A DNA stretch of 64,000 nucleotides from Mycobacterium sp. 1274761.0 (GTDB lineage Bacteria > Actinomycetota > Actinomycetes > Mycobacteriales > Mycobacteriaceae): assembly GCF_001668615.1 (NCBI RefSeq), contig NZ_LZMC01000058.1, forward strand, positions 1-64,000. The letters run 5' to 3'. The translations under genes were made by a program, and so were the position numbers. This document shows, in pieces, positions 35,494 through 46,032 of the stretch. The notes beneath the pieces were generated by a model. That model worked only from the letters and a program-made list of their open reading frames with translations, did no database searches and had not been told where the DNA came from. The stretch's first letter is position 1, and each line of letters opens with the position of its first letter.

Positions 35494-38372
35494 GCGATCA
35501 GGCCACCCTCCAGAACCGCGTCAAGCGCTCGAGAATGGCTCGGGCGATACATCGTTTCTCGTTGCTCATCATCTTGGCGTGGATAGCGCTCACGGTCATA
35601 CTGACCCTCGCCGTCCCTCCGCTGGAGCAGGTCGAACGGGAGCATGCGGTGGCGCTGTCGGCCCCGGACGCGCCGTCGTTCAGGGCAGCAGAGCGCATCG
35701 GCGAGGCCTTTGACGAATCCACCTCAGATGCGCTGGCCGTTATCGTCCTGGAGGGTGAGCAGCGCCTTGGGACCGACGCTCACCGGTACTACGACGATCT
35801 GGTCAGGCAGCTGAGAGCCGATTCGGCCCACGTTCAGCACGTCCAGGATTTCTGGGGGGATCCGCTCACCGCCGGGGCCGCGGAAAGCGGCGACGGCAAA
35901 GCCACATACGTCCAGGTGGTACTCGTCGGTCAGGCTGGCCAAGCCCAGGGAAACGATTCAGTCAAAGCTGTTCAAGACATCGTGAATCGCACTCCTGCGC
36001 CTGTGGGGGTTAAGGCTTACGTCACCGGACCTGCGGCGATCGTCGCCGACATGGGGGAGAGCGGGAACAGAACCGTCATCTTGATCACGGTGGTCAGCCT
36101 CACGGTGATCTTCGTGATGTTGTTATTGGCATTCCGTTCAGTGATCACCACCATCGTCATCTTGCTCTCGGTCGGCATCGAACTCCAGGTGGCCCGCGGA
36201 ATCATCGCGTTCCTCGGGATGCACGGCGTCGTCGGCCTCACCACTTTCGTCGTGAACCTATTGGTATCCATCGGTATCGCGGCGGGAACGGACTACGGCG
36301 TCTTCTACTTCGGGCGGTACAAAGAGGCGCGAGCAAACGGCGAGGACCGCGAGACGTCCTACTACATCACCTTTTGCGGAGTGACCAAAGTCGTGCTCGC
36401 CTCTGGTGCTACGATCGCGGGCGCTATCTTCTGCATGACCTTCACGCGGCTGCCGTTTTTCCAACCGCTGGGTATCCCTGGAGCGTTGGGCATTCTGGTC
36501 GCCGTCGCGGTGGCGCTGACGCTGCTTCCCGCCACTCTGGCGTTGGGAAGCCGTTTCGGATTGTTCGACCCCAGGCGGCAGATTCACACCCGCCGCTGGC
36601 GTCGGGTAGGCACAGCAGTAGTCCGGTGGCCCCTGCCGATAATTATCGCTACCACCGCGCTTTCGCTGATCGGATTATTGACGCTGCCGGGATATAACCC
36701 CAGCTACAACGACCAGAAGACTCTCCCTACAGATATTCCCGCGAACATGGGGTATGCGGCCGCAACACGTCATTTTCCAGCGTCGAAGATGACGACGCCC
36801 GACCTGTTGATGATCGAGTCCGACCACGATATGCGGAATTCCGCCGATATGTTGGTGCTCAACAAACTCGCGAAGGCCATCTTCGCTGTTCCCGGGGTTG
36901 CCACCGTCCAGTCGATCACTCGTCCCGAGGGGAAACAGATCGCGCATACGACCATCCCGTACTCGATCAGTATGCAGAACGCCGGCCAACTAATGGGCAT
37001 GCCTTTCCAGAAAGCTCGCATGGAAGACATGCTCAAGCAGGCCGACGAAATGACGACGACGATCGGCATCATGCAGCGCATGTACGGCCTGATGCAGCAG
37101 ATGGTCGACGCGACCCACCGCATGGTTGCAACCACGCACGAACTGCAAGACGTCACCAATGAGTTGAGGGATCACCTCGGTGATTTCCAGGACTTCTGGC
37201 GGCCGCTCATCAACTACCTCTATTGGGAGCAGCACTGCTACGACATTCCTATTTGTTATTCGATCAGGTCATTGTTCGATGCGCTCGACGGTATCGACGA
37301 AATCACCGAGAAAATGGACGAGCTCATCAAGAACCTCGATCAGCTTGATGTGCTTCTCCCGCAGATACTCGTCCAATTCCCGCCGATGATTGCGACCATG
37401 GAGAGCACCCGCACGATGATGCTCACGATGCACAGCACCATGGCGGGCACCATCAATTCGATGGAGGAGGCGAGCGACAACGCGACGGCGATGGGCAAAG
37501 CGTTCGATGCCGCGGGTAACGACGAATCCTTCTATCTGCCTCCGGATGTGTTCAAGAACGAGGACTTCAAGCGCGTCCTCAAGATCTTCCTGTCGCCGGA
37601 TGGCAAGGCCGCTCGCCTGTTGATCTCACAGAGGGGCGATCCTTCCTCACCCGAAGGCGTCTCGCGCGTTGATCCGATCAAGGATGCCGCTGAAGAGGCA
37701 CTCAAGGGCACCCCCTTGGAGACCAGCAAGATCTATCTCGCTGGCACTGCGGCGACGGTGAAGGATCTCATTGACGGATCCACATACGACCTCCTGATCG
37801 CGGGGATCTCTGCCCTCTGCCTGATCTTCATCGTCATGCTCATCATGACGCGAAGTTTCGTCGCCGCGCTGGTCATCGTCGGGACGGTGGCGCTGTCGCT
37901 CGGCGCATCGTTCGGGTTGTCGGTCCTCGTCTGGCAAAACGTCCTCGGCATACAGATTCACTGGATGGTGCTGGCGATGTCCGTCATCGTTCTCTTGGCG
38001 GTTGGATCCGACTACAACCTGCTGCTGGTCTCGCGAATGAAGGAGGAAGTAGCAGCCGGGATCAATACCGGGATCATTCGCGCAATGGGCGGGACCGGCC
38101 GGGTAGTCACTTGGGCCGGACTGATATTCGCGGCGACCATGGCGTCAATGCTCGTCAGCGACCTACTGACACTCGGCCAGGTAGGCGCCACCATCGCCTT
38201 GGGGTTGCTGTTCGACACGTTGGTCGTGCGCGCACTGATGACGCCAGCCATCGCGGCGCTGCTGGGACGCTGGTTCTGGTGGCCACAACGCGTGCGTACA
38301 CGGCCCGCGAGTGGTCTGCTTCGCTCGACGGGGCCGCGCCCACTGGTGCGCTCCCTGTTGCTGAGGAACTAG
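35490..38372 (+). CDS. mmpL: MmpL-family RND transporter (first of a tandem pair)
   Basis: This 960-residue RND-superfamily exporter has an N-terminal TM helix, a large periplasmic loop, a TM bundle with [16 protein letters not shown], a second periplasmic loop rich in methionine (about 490-680), and a second TM bundle with [16 protein letters not shown]. The aspartate-tyrosine pairs in the two bundles are the proton-relay signature of MmpL proteins. It resembles MmpL4-type exporters of lipids or siderophores. It is translationally coupled to mmpS and followed 10 bp later by a second mmpL. Confidence 0.93.
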   Translation: MSDQATLQNRVKRSRMARAIHRFSLLIILAWIALTVILTLAVPPLEQVEREHAVALSAPDAPSFRAAERIGEAFDESTSDALAVIVLEGEQRLGTDAHRYYDDLVRQLRADSAHVQHVQDFWGDPLTAGAAESGDGKATYVQVVLVGQAGQAQGNDSVKAVQDIVNRTPAPVGVKAYVTGPAAIVADMGESGNRTVILITVVSLTVIFVMLLLAFRSVITTIVILLSVGIELQVARGIIAFLGMHGVVGLTTFVVNLLVSIGIAAGTDYGVFYFGRYKEARANGEDRETSYYITFCGVTKVVLASGATIAGAIFCMTFTRLPFFQPLGIPGALGILVAVAVALTLLPATLALGSRFGLFDPRRQIHTRRWRRVGTAVVRWPLPIIIATTALSLIGLLTLPGYNPSYNDQKTLPTDIPANMGYAAATRHFPASKMTTPDLLMIESDHDMRNSADMLVLNKLAKAIFAVPGVATVQSITRPEGKQIAHTTIPYSISMQNAGQLMGMPFQKARMEDMLKQADEMTTTIGIMQRMYGLMQQMVDATHRMVATTHELQDVTNELRDHLGDFQDFWRPLINYLYWEQHCYDIPICYSIRSLFDALDGIDEITEKMDELIKNLDQLDVLLPQILVQFPPMIATMESTRTMMLTMHSTMAGTINSMEEASDNATAMGKAFDAAGNDESFYLPPDVFKNEDFKRVLKIFLSPDGKAARLLISQRGDPSSPEGVSRVDPIKDAAEEALKGTPLETSKIYLAGTAATVKDLIDGSTYDLLIAGISALCLIFIVMLIMTRSFVAALVIVGTVALSLGASFGLSVLVWQNVLGIQIHWMVLAMSVIVLLAVGSDYNLLLVSRMKEEVAAGINTGIIRAMGGTGRVVTWAGLIFAATMASMLVSDLLTLGQVGATIALGLLFDTLVVRALMTPAIAALLGRWFWWPQRVRTRPASGLLRSTGPRPLVRSLLLRN

Positions 38373-38382
38373 CGAACGCCGC

Positions 38383-41325
38383 ATGAGCTCAGGACATCGT
38401 CGGCACCCCTTCGTGGCGCGGACCATACGTCGGTTGTCGCTGCTGGTCATTTTGGCTTGGCTGGCGGTGTTGCTGATTTCGACACTTGTGTCGGTCAACT
38501 GGCGATGGGCTTCTGCAATCCCGGCGCTGGAGCATGTCGCGGAAAGGCATTCCGTTTCCCTGATGCCCAGGGATGCGCCGTCTGTACTGGCGATGAACCG
38601 CATGGGCCAAGTTTTCAAGGAGTCCAGCTCGGACAGCTCCGCAATGATTGTGCTGGAGGGTCAGCAGCCGCTCGGCGAGGACGCGCACCAGTATTACGAC
38701 GGCTTGATCCGTGACCTGAGAAATGACTCGAAGCATGTCGAGCATGTGCAGGACCTGTGGGGGGACCGACTCACATCGTCGAGCGTCCAGAGCCCTGACG
38801 GCAAAGCCACATACGTACAGGTGAATCTGGTCGGCAATCAAGGGACCGCGTTAGGAGACCAATCCGTCGCCGCGGTCCGCGACATCGTTGCTCGGTCACA
38901 TCCGCCGGCCGGCGTAAAGGCCTACGTTACAGGCGCCGCACCGCTCGCGTCGGATATGCAACACAGCGGGAACAAATCCGTCCTGAAGATCACCTTGGTG
39001 ACCGTAGTGGTCATCTTCACGGTATTGCTCTTGGTTTACCGGTCGATAGTCACAGTGATCCTTCTGCTGCTCACAGTCGGCATCGAATTGGCCGCTGCGC
39101 GCGGCATTGTTGCCTTCCTTGGCTATTCCGATGTCCTGGTGCTGTCGACGTTCGCCGTCAACATGTTGGTCTTTCTCAGCATCGCGGCCGGAACCGATTA
39201 CGGCATCTTCTTTTTCGGTCGCTATCAAGAGGCGCGCCAAGCGGGAGAAGACCCGGAAACGGCGTACTACAACATGTATCGAGGGGTAGCGCCGGTTGTG
39301 TTGGCATCCGGCTTGACGATCGCGGGTGCAATCTTCTGCTTGAGCTTCGCTCGCCTGCCGTACTTCCACAGCATGGCCATCCCGTGCGCGATAGGCATGC
39401 TTGTCTCAGTCGCGGTCGCGGTAACCCTTGTTCCAGCAGTGGTGCATATAGCGAGCCGATTCGGACTCTTGGAGCCCAAACGCAGTCTGCGAGCGCAGCG
39501 GTGGCGAGGGATCGGCACGGCTATTGTCCGATGGCCCGTCCCCATTCTGATCGCGTCACTCGCGCTGGCACTAGTCGGTCTGGCGACGTTGCCCGGGTAT
39601 AAAACCAGCTACAACGATCGCGAGTACATACCCGGCGACATCCCGGCCAATTTGGGTTATGCAGCCGCTGAGCGCCACTTCTCCCAAGCACGACTGTCGC
39701 CGGATATTCTGCTGGTCGAAGCTGACCACGACCTGCGCAACCCAGCCGATTTTCTTGTCTTGAACAAATTGGCGAAGGCAATTTTCCAGGTCAAGGGAGT
39801 CTCACGGGTGCAGGGCATCACAAGGCCCGAGGGAACGCCAATCGGCCACACTTCCATTCCGTTCCTTCTCAGCCTGCAAAGCGCCAGCCAGGTGCAGATG
39901 ATGAAGTTTCAGGAAGCCAGGTCCAACGACATGCTCAAGCAGGCCGAGGATCTGGCCACCATGATCAGGATCATGCAAGACCAGTACCGGCTGTTGCGGC
40001 AAATGAACGACATCACTCATAAAATGGTGCAGGTAACGCACGACCTTAAAATCACCATCGATGACGTTCGGGACAATATCGCCGAATTCGACGACTGGTT
40101 CCGGCCGATCCGCAATTACTTCTACTGGGAGCAGCACTGCTACGACATTCCCATCTGCAATTCGCTGAGAGCCATTTTCGATACGCTCGACGGAATAGAT
40201 GCCATCACCGATAAGTTCCAGGAACTCCTGGTCCCTCTCGACAAAATTGATGTGATCATGCCGCAACTGGCGGCGCAGCTTCCGCCGATGATAGCAACCA
40301 TGCAGAGCATGCGGACGATGATGCTCACCATGCATAGCACCATGTCAGGCATGATCGGCACGATGAACGAGGCGCAAGACAACGTCACGGCGATGGGCCA
40401 GGCATTCGACGAGAGTCATAGCGATGAGTCTTTCTTTCTACCGCCTGAGACGTTCCAGAACGAAGATTTCAAGCGCGCGATGGATAATTTCCTTTCCCCG
40501 GATGGAAAAGCGGCTCGATTCATCATTTCGCATCGCGGGGCGCCGGCAACACCCGAAGGCATCGCTCGAATCAATCAAATAAAGACCGCGGCTGAGGAAG
40601 CTCTCAAAGGGACGCCGCTGGTAAACGCCAAGGTGCAAATCGCCGGCGCGGCGTCGACCGCGAAGGATTGGCACGACGGGTCGACCTACGACTTGTGGAT
40701 CGCAGGCGTCGCGGCGCTGTGCCTGATCTTCGTCATCATGCTCATCATCACTCGCGGGCTCATCGCTTCTTTGGTGATCGTTGGCACCGTTGCGCTATCG
40801 CTTGGCGCATCGTTTGGAGTGTCGGTCCTGCTGTGGCAATACATACTGGGCATCAATCTGCACTGGATGGTGCTCGCGATGTCGGTGATCATCCTCTTGG
40901 CTGTCGGATCCGACTACAACCTGCTCCTCGTGTCCAGAATGAGGGAAGAAATAAGTGCCGGGATCAACACCGGCATCATCCGCTCGATGGGTGGCACCGG
41001 CAAGGTCGTGACAACAGCGGGTGTAGTGTTCGCGCTCACCATGGCATCAATGGCGGCCAGCGATCTCTTGATCATCGGCCAAATTGGCACGACGATCGCA
41101 CTGGGCTTGTTGTTCGACACGTTGATCGTGCGCTCCTTCATGACGCCGTCGATCGCCGCGCTCCTGGGCCGCTGGTTCTGGTGGCCGCAACGTGTGCGCC
41201 CACGCCCGGCTAGTTTCCTTCTGGAGCCACTCGCGCCTCGGTGGGCCGCACGGCGTTATCTCCTCGGCCAGGGCCGCGATGACGAGGATCCGGTCACGGC
41301 ACCGATCCGGATCCCGTCGCGCTAG
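38383..41325 (+). CDS. mmpL: MmpL-family RND transporter (second of a tandem pair)
   Basis: This 980-residue paralogue of the preceding gene has the same layout: [16 protein letters not shown] in the first TM bundle, [16 protein letters not shown] in the second, and a shared motif [10 protein letters not shown] in the periplasmic loop. The pair is clearly a duplication. The mmpS-mmpL-mmpL order resembles the mmpS4-mmpL4a-mmpL4b unit of glycopeptidolipid loci, but no peptide synthetase is present here. It probably works with its neighbour in lipid or siderophore export across the inner membrane. Confidence 0.93.
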   Translation: MSSGHRRHPFVARTIRRLSLLVILAWLAVLLISTLVSVNWRWASAIPALEHVAERHSVSLMPRDAPSVLAMNRMGQVFKESSSDSSAMIVLEGQQPLGEDAHQYYDGLIRDLRNDSKHVEHVQDLWGDRLTSSSVQSPDGKATYVQVNLVGNQGTALGDQSVAAVRDIVARSHPPAGVKAYVTGAAPLASDMQHSGNKSVLKITLVTVVVIFTVLLLVYRSIVTVILLLLTVGIELAAARGIVAFLGYSDVLVLSTFAVNMLVFLSIAAGTDYGIFFFGRYQEARQAGEDPETAYYNMYRGVAPVVLASGLTIAGAIFCLSFARLPYFHSMAIPCAIGMLVSVAVAVTLVPAVVHIASRFGLLEPKRSLRAQRWRGIGTAIVRWPVPILIASLALALVGLATLPGYKTSYNDREYIPGDIPANLGYAAAERHFSQARLSPDILLVEADHDLRNPADFLVLNKLAKAIFQVKGVSRVQGITRPEGTPIGHTSIPFLLSLQSASQVQMMKFQEARSNDMLKQAEDLATMIRIMQDQYRLLRQMNDITHKMVQVTHDLKITIDDVRDNIAEFDDWFRPIRNYFYWEQHCYDIPICNSLRAIFDTLDGIDAITDKFQELLVPLDKIDVIMPQLAAQLPPMIATMQSMRTMMLTMHSTMSGMIGTMNEAQDNVTAMGQAFDESHSDESFFLPPETFQNEDFKRAMDNFLSPDGKAARFIISHRGAPATPEGIARINQIKTAAEEALKGTPLVNAKVQIAGAASTAKDWHDGSTYDLWIAGVAALCLIFVIMLIITRGLIASLVIVGTVALSLGASFGVSVLLWQYILGINLHWMVLAMSVIILLAVGSDYNLLLVSRMREEISAGINTGIIRSMGGTGKVVTTAGVVFALTMASMAASDLLIIGQIGTTIALGLLFDTLIVRSFMTPSIAALLGRWFWWPQRVRPRPASFLLEPLAPRWAARRYLLGQGRDDEDPVTAPIRIPSR

Positions 41326-41417
41326 CCTGCGGCATGCGCCTCCCGCTAGTCCTGACCTACGGAAGGTGGGCAGCTGTGTCGTACCTGTCAGGGGCGTAAC
41401 GTAGAAGGCTGCCGCGC

Positions 41418-41434
41418 GATGTAACTAGTACATC
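41418..41434. promoter_or_regulatory. Perfect 17-bp inverted repeat upstream of the hemophore-like gene
   Basis: GATGTA (41418-41423), ACTAG spacer, TACATC (41429-41434). It lies 112 bp before the secreted protein start, in a 220-bp gap after the mmpL gene. It lacks GC content or a T-run for a terminator, so an operator is more likely. It does not match the IdeR box as I know it. Confidence 0.4.
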
Positions 41435-41545
41435 TCGGTAGGTTTGGGTACTAGCGAGATGGTGGTAGCTCGGCTGTTGGGAAGTATTAGTCCGGGATCC
41501 GCGCAAACGGTTTAGGGTCGTTACGAATAAGGGGAGGCTCCATAC

Positions 41546-41893
41546 ATGAAGAAGTTGTCATCGAACAAGCTCGCGGTGGCTATCGGCGGTTCGGCATTGG
41601 CACTCGTGGCTAGTGCGGGTGTTGCGTCCGCAACTCCCGATCTGGGTCCCGTTGTGAACACCACGTGTAATTATCGGCAGCTGACATCAGCGCTGGATGC
41701 ACAGGGGAATCCGCAAGTCAGCGCGGCTTTCAACCAGTCTCCACAGCTGAAAGCCGGCTTGCAGCTTTTCGTTGCGTCGGGCCCGGAGAAGCGTCAGGAA
41801 ATAGCTGAGGAACTCGTCAGTTCGCCGCAGTTCGGCCCGTACCTTGGAACGATCGAAAACGCATTTCTGACCTGCAATAACTTTCAGCCCTGA
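41546..41893 (+). CDS. Secreted hemophore-related (Rv0203-like) small protein
   Basis: This 115-residue protein has a clear signal peptide (MKKLSSNKLAVAIGG, cleavage likely after ASA near residue 30). The mature part is about 85 residues with two cysteines (NTTCNYRQL and FLTCNNF) and the helical pattern AAFNQSPQLKAGLQLFVA. This matches the mycobacterial hemophore-related family, which includes Rv0203, a heme carrier working with MmpL transporters. It starts with ATG 41546 behind AAGGGGAGG. Closeness to the mmpL pair suggests a joint uptake or export role, but heme binding is only inferred. Confidence 0.82.
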   Translation: MKKLSSNKLAVAIGGSALALVASAGVASATPDLGPVVNTTCNYRQLTSALDAQGNPQVSAAFNQSPQLKAGLQLFVASGPEKRQEIAEELVSSPQFGPYLGTIENAFLTCNNFQP

Positions 41894-41906
41894 CCCAAAC
41901 CTCTAG

Positions 41907-41939
41907 ACCGGGGTAGGCCTGCGCGCCTGCCCCGGTTTA
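41907..41939 (+). terminator. Intrinsic terminator after the hemophore-like gene
   Basis: A 12-bp stem, ACCGGGGTAGGC (41907-41918) with GCCTGCCCCGGT (41925-41936), has one T-G wobble and a 6-nt loop and is followed by TT. It ends 140 bp before htpG, separating the two transcripts. Confidence 0.85.
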
Positions 41940-42078
41940 GCGCGCCATGCGACTGCTGAGAGGCGGATCGCCGTCGTCGCTGCGGCAGCCGGGATATCCG
42001 CTCAACTCCAGGGATTGGTTCGAAATCGCCCTCGCTATTATTTTCTGAAGTCCGCGTCCGGATCGCTGGGGAGGGGAA

Positions 42079-44007
42079 ATGACGGCACAGGTCGAGCAGA
42101 TGGAGTTTCAGGCGGAGGCTCGCCAACTTCTGGATCTGATGGTCCACTCCGTGTACTCCAACAAGGATTCCTTCCTGCGTGAGCTGATCTCCAACGCGTC
42201 CGATGCGCTCGACAAGTTGCGGCTCGAATCGCTGCGCAACAAAGACCTCGACGTCGACACCTCCGATCTTCATATCGAGATCGACGCCGACAAGGACGCG
42301 CGGACGTTGACCGTTCGCGACAACGGCATCGGCATGACGCGCGACGAGGTCGTGGACCTGATCGGAACCCTCGCCAAGTCAGGTACCGCCGAAGTGCGTC
42401 GGAAGCTGCGTGAGGCGAAGAACGCCGCCGCCTCCGAGGAATTGATCGGCCAGTTCGGCATCGGCTTCTACTCGACGTTCATGGTGGCTGACAGAGTGGA
42501 GTTGCTGACGCGCAAGGCCGGCGAGAGCACCGCCACCCGATGGGTGTCCAGCGGCGACGGCACCTACACCGTCGAATCGGTCGATGACGCTCCGCAGGGA
42601 ACCTCGGTCACGCTGCACCTCAAGCCCGAGGACAAAGAGGACCAGCTGCACGATTACTCCTCGGAGTGGAAGATCCGCGAACTGGTCAAGAAGTACTCGG
42701 ACTTCATCTCCTGGCCCATCCGGATGCAGGTCGAGCGGCGCACCCCGGCGGCCGAAGAGGGTGGCGAAGAGACCATCACCATCGAGACCCAGACCCTCAA
42801 CTCGATGAAGGCCCTGTGGACCAGGCCCAAGGACGAGGTGTCCGACGAGGAATACACCGAGTTCTATAAGCACATTGCGCACGCCTGGGACAACCCGCTC
42901 GAGGTCATCACGATGAAGGCCGAAGGCACCTTCGAGTACCAGGCGTTGTTGTTCATTCCCTCGCATGCGCCGTTCGATCTGTTCACCCGGGACGCGCCGA
43001 CCGGCGTGCAGCTGTACGTGAAGCGCGTCTTCGTCATGGGCGACTGCGACCAGCTCGTGCCGCGATACCTTCGCTTCGTCAAAGGTGTCGTCGATGCAGA
43101 GGACATGTCGCTCAACGTTTCTCGCGAGATCCTGCAGCAGGATCGGCAGCTCACCGCGATCCGTCGTCGCCTGACCAAGAAGGTGCTGTCGACGATCAAG
43201 AATCTGCAGTCCGAGCGGCCCGAGGACTACCGCACATTGTGGTCTCAGTTCGGCGCGGTCCTCAAAGAAGGGTTGATGTCCGACCATGACAATCAGGACA
43301 CTCTTCTGCGTATCTCGTCGTTCTCGTCAACCCATAGCGACGAAGAACTCACGACATTGGCCGACTACGTCGAGCGCATGAAAGACAGTCAGGAGCAGAT
43401 CTTCTATGCCACGGGCCAGTCGCGTGAGCAACTCCTCAAGTCGCCCCATCTCGAAGCGTTCAAAGCCAAGGGTTATGAGGTACTACTGCTGACCGACCCG
43501 GTCGACGAGATCTGGGTGGGGTCGGTAACCGAGTTCGACGGGAAACCGCTTCAATCCGTCGCCAGAGGCGAGATCGACCTCGACTCCGAGGACGAAAGCA
43601 GCGAGGCGGAGCGCGAAGAGCAGCAGAAGGAATTTGCAGACTTGCTCGACTGGCTGAAGGAGACTTTGAGCGATCATGTGTCGGAGGTGCGACTGTCCAA
43701 GCGCCTGACCGAGTCGCCGGCCTGCCTGATAACGCCCACCTTTGGCTTCACACCGGCCCTCGCGCGCATGTACCGGGCCTCGGGACAGGCAGTTCCCGTC
43801 TCGAAGCGGATTCTCGAACTCAATCCGAAGCATCCGCTGGTCACGAGCATCCAAGAGGCGCGCTCGGCGCGCGGCGCCGAAGACTCGTCGCTGATCGAAA
43901 CAGCGGAGCTGCTCTACGGCACAGCCCTTCTTGCCGAAGGTGACGTACCGGAGGATCCGGCCAAGTTCGCCGGGCTGCTAGCGGACCGGTTGGCCCGGAC
44001 TGTTTAG
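42079..44007 (+). CDS. htpG: Hsp90-family chaperone HtpG
   Basis: This 642-residue bacterial Hsp90 has the N-terminal GHKL ATPase motifs ELISNASDALDKLR, DNGIGM and GQFGIGFYS, a middle domain with RVFVMGDCDQLVPRYLRFVK and LNVSREILQQ, and a C-terminal dimerisation domain. It folds or remodels client proteins in the cytosol. The start is ATG 42079 after GGGGAGGGG. It stands alone, 8 bp from the convergent STAS gene. Confidence 0.97.
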   Translation: MTAQVEQMEFQAEARQLLDLMVHSVYSNKDSFLRELISNASDALDKLRLESLRNKDLDVDTSDLHIEIDADKDARTLTVRDNGIGMTRDEVVDLIGTLAKSGTAEVRRKLREAKNAAASEELIGQFGIGFYSTFMVADRVELLTRKAGESTATRWVSSGDGTYTVESVDDAPQGTSVTLHLKPEDKEDQLHDYSSEWKIRELVKKYSDFISWPIRMQVERRTPAAEEGGEETITIETQTLNSMKALWTRPKDEVSDEEYTEFYKHIAHAWDNPLEVITMKAEGTFEYQALLFIPSHAPFDLFTRDAPTGVQLYVKRVFVMGDCDQLVPRYLRFVKGVVDAEDMSLNVSREILQQDRQLTAIRRRLTKKVLSTIKNLQSERPEDYRTLWSQFGAVLKEGLMSDHDNQDTLLRISSFSSTHSDEELTTLADYVERMKDSQEQIFYATGQSREQLLKSPHLEAFKAKGYEVLLLTDPVDEIWVGSVTEFDGKPLQSVARGEIDLDSEDESSEAEREEQQKEFADLLDWLKETLSDHVSEVRLSKRLTESPACLITPTFGFTPALARMYRASGQAVPVSKRILELNPKHPLVTSIQEARSARGAEDSSLIETAELLYGTALLAEGDVPEDPAKFAGLLADRLARTV

Positions 44008-44014
44008 CCGAAGA

Positions 44015-44458
44015 TCACTCGCCCCAGGCGACGGCGTGGCGGCACTTGGCCACGTGGTCCAGGCGGGCCAGCGCAGGGCCTAATTCTCCGACCACGGGCA
44101 GCTCACCATGCGGGTCGCAGATACTCAGTAGCCGCTGCACGGTCCGTCCGGCGACCACCATCCAGTCCGTATCGCGCCGGGCGCACTGCACACTGACGTA
44201 GTAAAGGGCAGTAAAGCCTTGGCTGCCGAAGAAGTCGACGGCGGACAGATCGAGGATCAGCTGCTTGGAAACGCGTGTGTGCCGCTGGATGAAGCGGCCG
44301 AGTTCCTGGCGGTTTGTCGCGTCGACCTCACCTTGGACCGTGATCAGCATCCGCGCATCGGACAGCTCCTGCGCTGCGAACACGGCGCGGCCACACCGAT
44401 AGACCTCGTCGGCGGCGGGCATATCGACATGCAGCGCAACTGTGCTCGCGACCGGCAC
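44015..44458 (-). CDS. STAS-domain protein (anti-sigma factor antagonist type)
   Basis: The protein has 147 residues from GTG 44458 behind GGGAAGGGAG. A STAS domain covers about residues 35-135, with the switch segment LILDLSAVDFFGSQGFTALY containing serines at the usual phosphorylation site. Such proteins bind anti-sigma kinases of the RsbW type and free a stress sigma factor when unphosphorylated. The N-terminal 30 residues are an extra segment. No kinase or sigma factor is adjacent. A 7-bp hairpin, AGCGCCC-AAC-GGGCGCT at 44476-44492, sits just upstream of its ribosome binding site. Confidence 0.82.
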   Translation of the reverse strand: MPVASTVALHVDMPAADEVYRCGRAVFAAQELSDARMLITVQGEVDATNRQELGRFIQRHTRVSKQLILDLSAVDFFGSQGFTALYYVSVQCARRDTDWMVVAGRTVQRLLSICDPHGELPVVGELGPALARLDHVAKCRHAVAWGE

Positions 44459-44940
44459 GTTGAACTCCCTTCCCAGCGCCCAACGGGCGCTCGAGCCGAC
44501 TCGAACGGCCCTGCATTCTGAAGACCGGATATGCGGTGCAGCGAGTTTCTCGCTCCGCGACCGGCTGTAAGCTCAACCGCACTTGAGGCTACTACGGATT
44601 CCGCAGAATGGGCCCATACCTTACTAATCTTTTAATACTCGTTGTGATTCTTCGCTTTTCGGATCTCTTAGTTGCGTAATTTGGCTGCGCGTAACTGTCG
44701 ACGGTGCACCGGCGCAACGAAATCCGAAAGCTTAGCCACTTCTAAGTTGCTATATTTGCACACCCGCGACGAGTTACACGGCTTCGATTCTCCGTGAGAC
44801 AGGCCGCGACAGGCCGATGCCCTGAGCGGTCAACGGCATCAGTGGTTTTCATCAGGGAACGAAAGTTTGGCGGTGGCAAACACGGCCCGCTTGAACCAGC
44901 GTTCACTAGTACTGATTCCGCACGGGCCCCGATGGACGAG
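44459..44940 (-). other. Intergenic region with an AT-rich block
   Basis: This 482-bp gap lies between the STAS gene start and the end of the M42 peptidase gene. About 44600-44760 is AT-rich for this genome (for example CTTTTAATACTC). It contains two related words, GCTTTTCGGAT and ATCCGAAAGC, in inverted order about 60 bp apart. The promoter of the STAS gene should lie in the left part. No ORF with a domain or RNA gene is recognised. Confidence 0.55.
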
Positions 44941-46032
44941 TCAGTCCGACAGGAACCCGACGACGACCTCGGTCATGGCCCCGATGGCGTCCTGATGAAT
45001 CACCTCGTAGCCGTGCGTGTTCAACGTCGGGAGGCAGAGCAGTCCTGACTGCGCCGTCAAGCCGGAAGCCCGCGCGTGTGACGAGTCGGATTCGAATGCG
45101 CCCAATACCGCCGCCTGCGGGGACATTCCGAGCTTCTCGGCGATTCCGTAGAGCCGGTCGGCGATGTCCTTGTCGTACACACACTGCGCATCGCTGTACG
45201 CCACAATGGGTCCGCCGCTGACCGTGGTCGCATATTCCTCTTCCGTCGGCCCCACTTCCAACGCCAGCGTCACATCGCCGGGTAGCGTGCGGCTGGCGTA
45301 GGAGCCGCCGACGCCGCCGACCTCTTCGTCAGTGGTGCACACGACGTAGACGTCGTTCGTGGGCCGACGATCCGCAGTCTTCAGTGCCGCGGCGACATCC
45401 AGTAGAGCCACCAGCGCGGCGCGGTCGTCCATGAAGTAGCAGCCGAAATAATCGCCGACCTCGACGAGGGTGCGCTTGCTTCGATCGACACAGACGCGGG
45501 TGCCTACGCGTACGCCGGCATCCGTGAGCTCTTCGGCTTTGCGTCCGGTGAAGACCGACACGTGGGTCCAGTCCATCGCTTTGTCGCCACCGTCCGGTTT
45601 GGTCTCCCAGATCCGTCGACTTTCGGAGGTGGTGTGCTCGGACCCGAGCGACAGCACCCCCGTCAAGCGCTCCCGATCGCCGAGCACAGCCACCGGACCG
45701 AGGCCGAAATTACCCGGATACATCGTGCCCAGCGGGCTCAGGTGCAATGAGCCGTCCGCGGCGATCCGCTTGATGATCATGGACAGCTCGTCCATGTGCG
45801 CCATCACGCGCACGGGGTCGTCGGCGGAGTCGCCGCGGATCAGGCCGACGAGGTTGCCGGCCTTGTCGACCCACACCTCGTCGGCCGAACCCTGGAGTTC
45901 GCGGCGACAGATTTCGCGAACGTCGTTTTCCTGCCCGGACGGGCCGCAAGCCCACAACAGTTCCTGGAGCAGGTCGCGGCGCAGCCCGTTACTGATGGGA
46001 CTGTTGTCGCTTCTCGGCCGCCTTGGCGCCAC
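44941..46032 (-). CDS. M42-family metallo-aminopeptidase
   Basis: This 363-residue M42 (glutamyl aminopeptidase/endoglucanase-like) protein has metal-ligand motifs AHMDE, MDDRAALVALLD, the catalytic TTDEEVGGVG, ALEVGP and a late LNTHGYEVIH. The enzyme uses two metal ions and forms large cytosolic complexes in this family. The listed start, GTG 46032, makes it overlap the CsbD-like gene by 44 bp; the conserved fold begins only at LRRDLLQELLW, so the exact start is open. The two genes are probably cotranscribed. Confidence 0.87.
   Translation of the reverse strand: MAPRRPRSDNSPISNGLRRDLLQELLWACGPSGQENDVREICRRELQGSADEVWVDKAGNLVGLIRGDSADDPVRVMAHMDELSMIIKRIAADGSLHLSPLGTMYPGNFGLGPVAVLGDRERLTGVLSLGSEHTTSESRRIWETKPDGGDKAMDWTHVSVFTGRKAEELTDAGVRVGTRVCVDRSKRTLVEVGDYFGCYFMDDRAALVALLDVAAALKTADRRPTNDVYVVCTTDEEVGGVGGSYASRTLPGDVTLALEVGPTEEEYATTVSGGPIVAYSDAQCVYDKDIADRLYGIAEKLGMSPQAAVLGAFESDSSHARASGLTAQSGLLCLPTLNTHGYEVIHQDAIGAMTEVVVGFLSD

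Noticed and set aside
36258..37235. Several minus-strand ORFs inside the mmpL genes
   Set aside because: They follow the third-base pattern of the sense gene and show no motif or start signal.
25647..42078. Search for a duplicated tRNA 3' end marking an att site
   Set aside because: No second copy of the tRNA-fMet 3' segment and no integrase gene were seen by eye, so no attachment sites are annotated.
44640..44740. Inverted words GCTTTTCGGAT and ATCCGAAAGC as a terminator or riboswitch
   Set aside because: They are about 60 bp apart, imperfect and not followed by a T-run or a gene in a suitable position.
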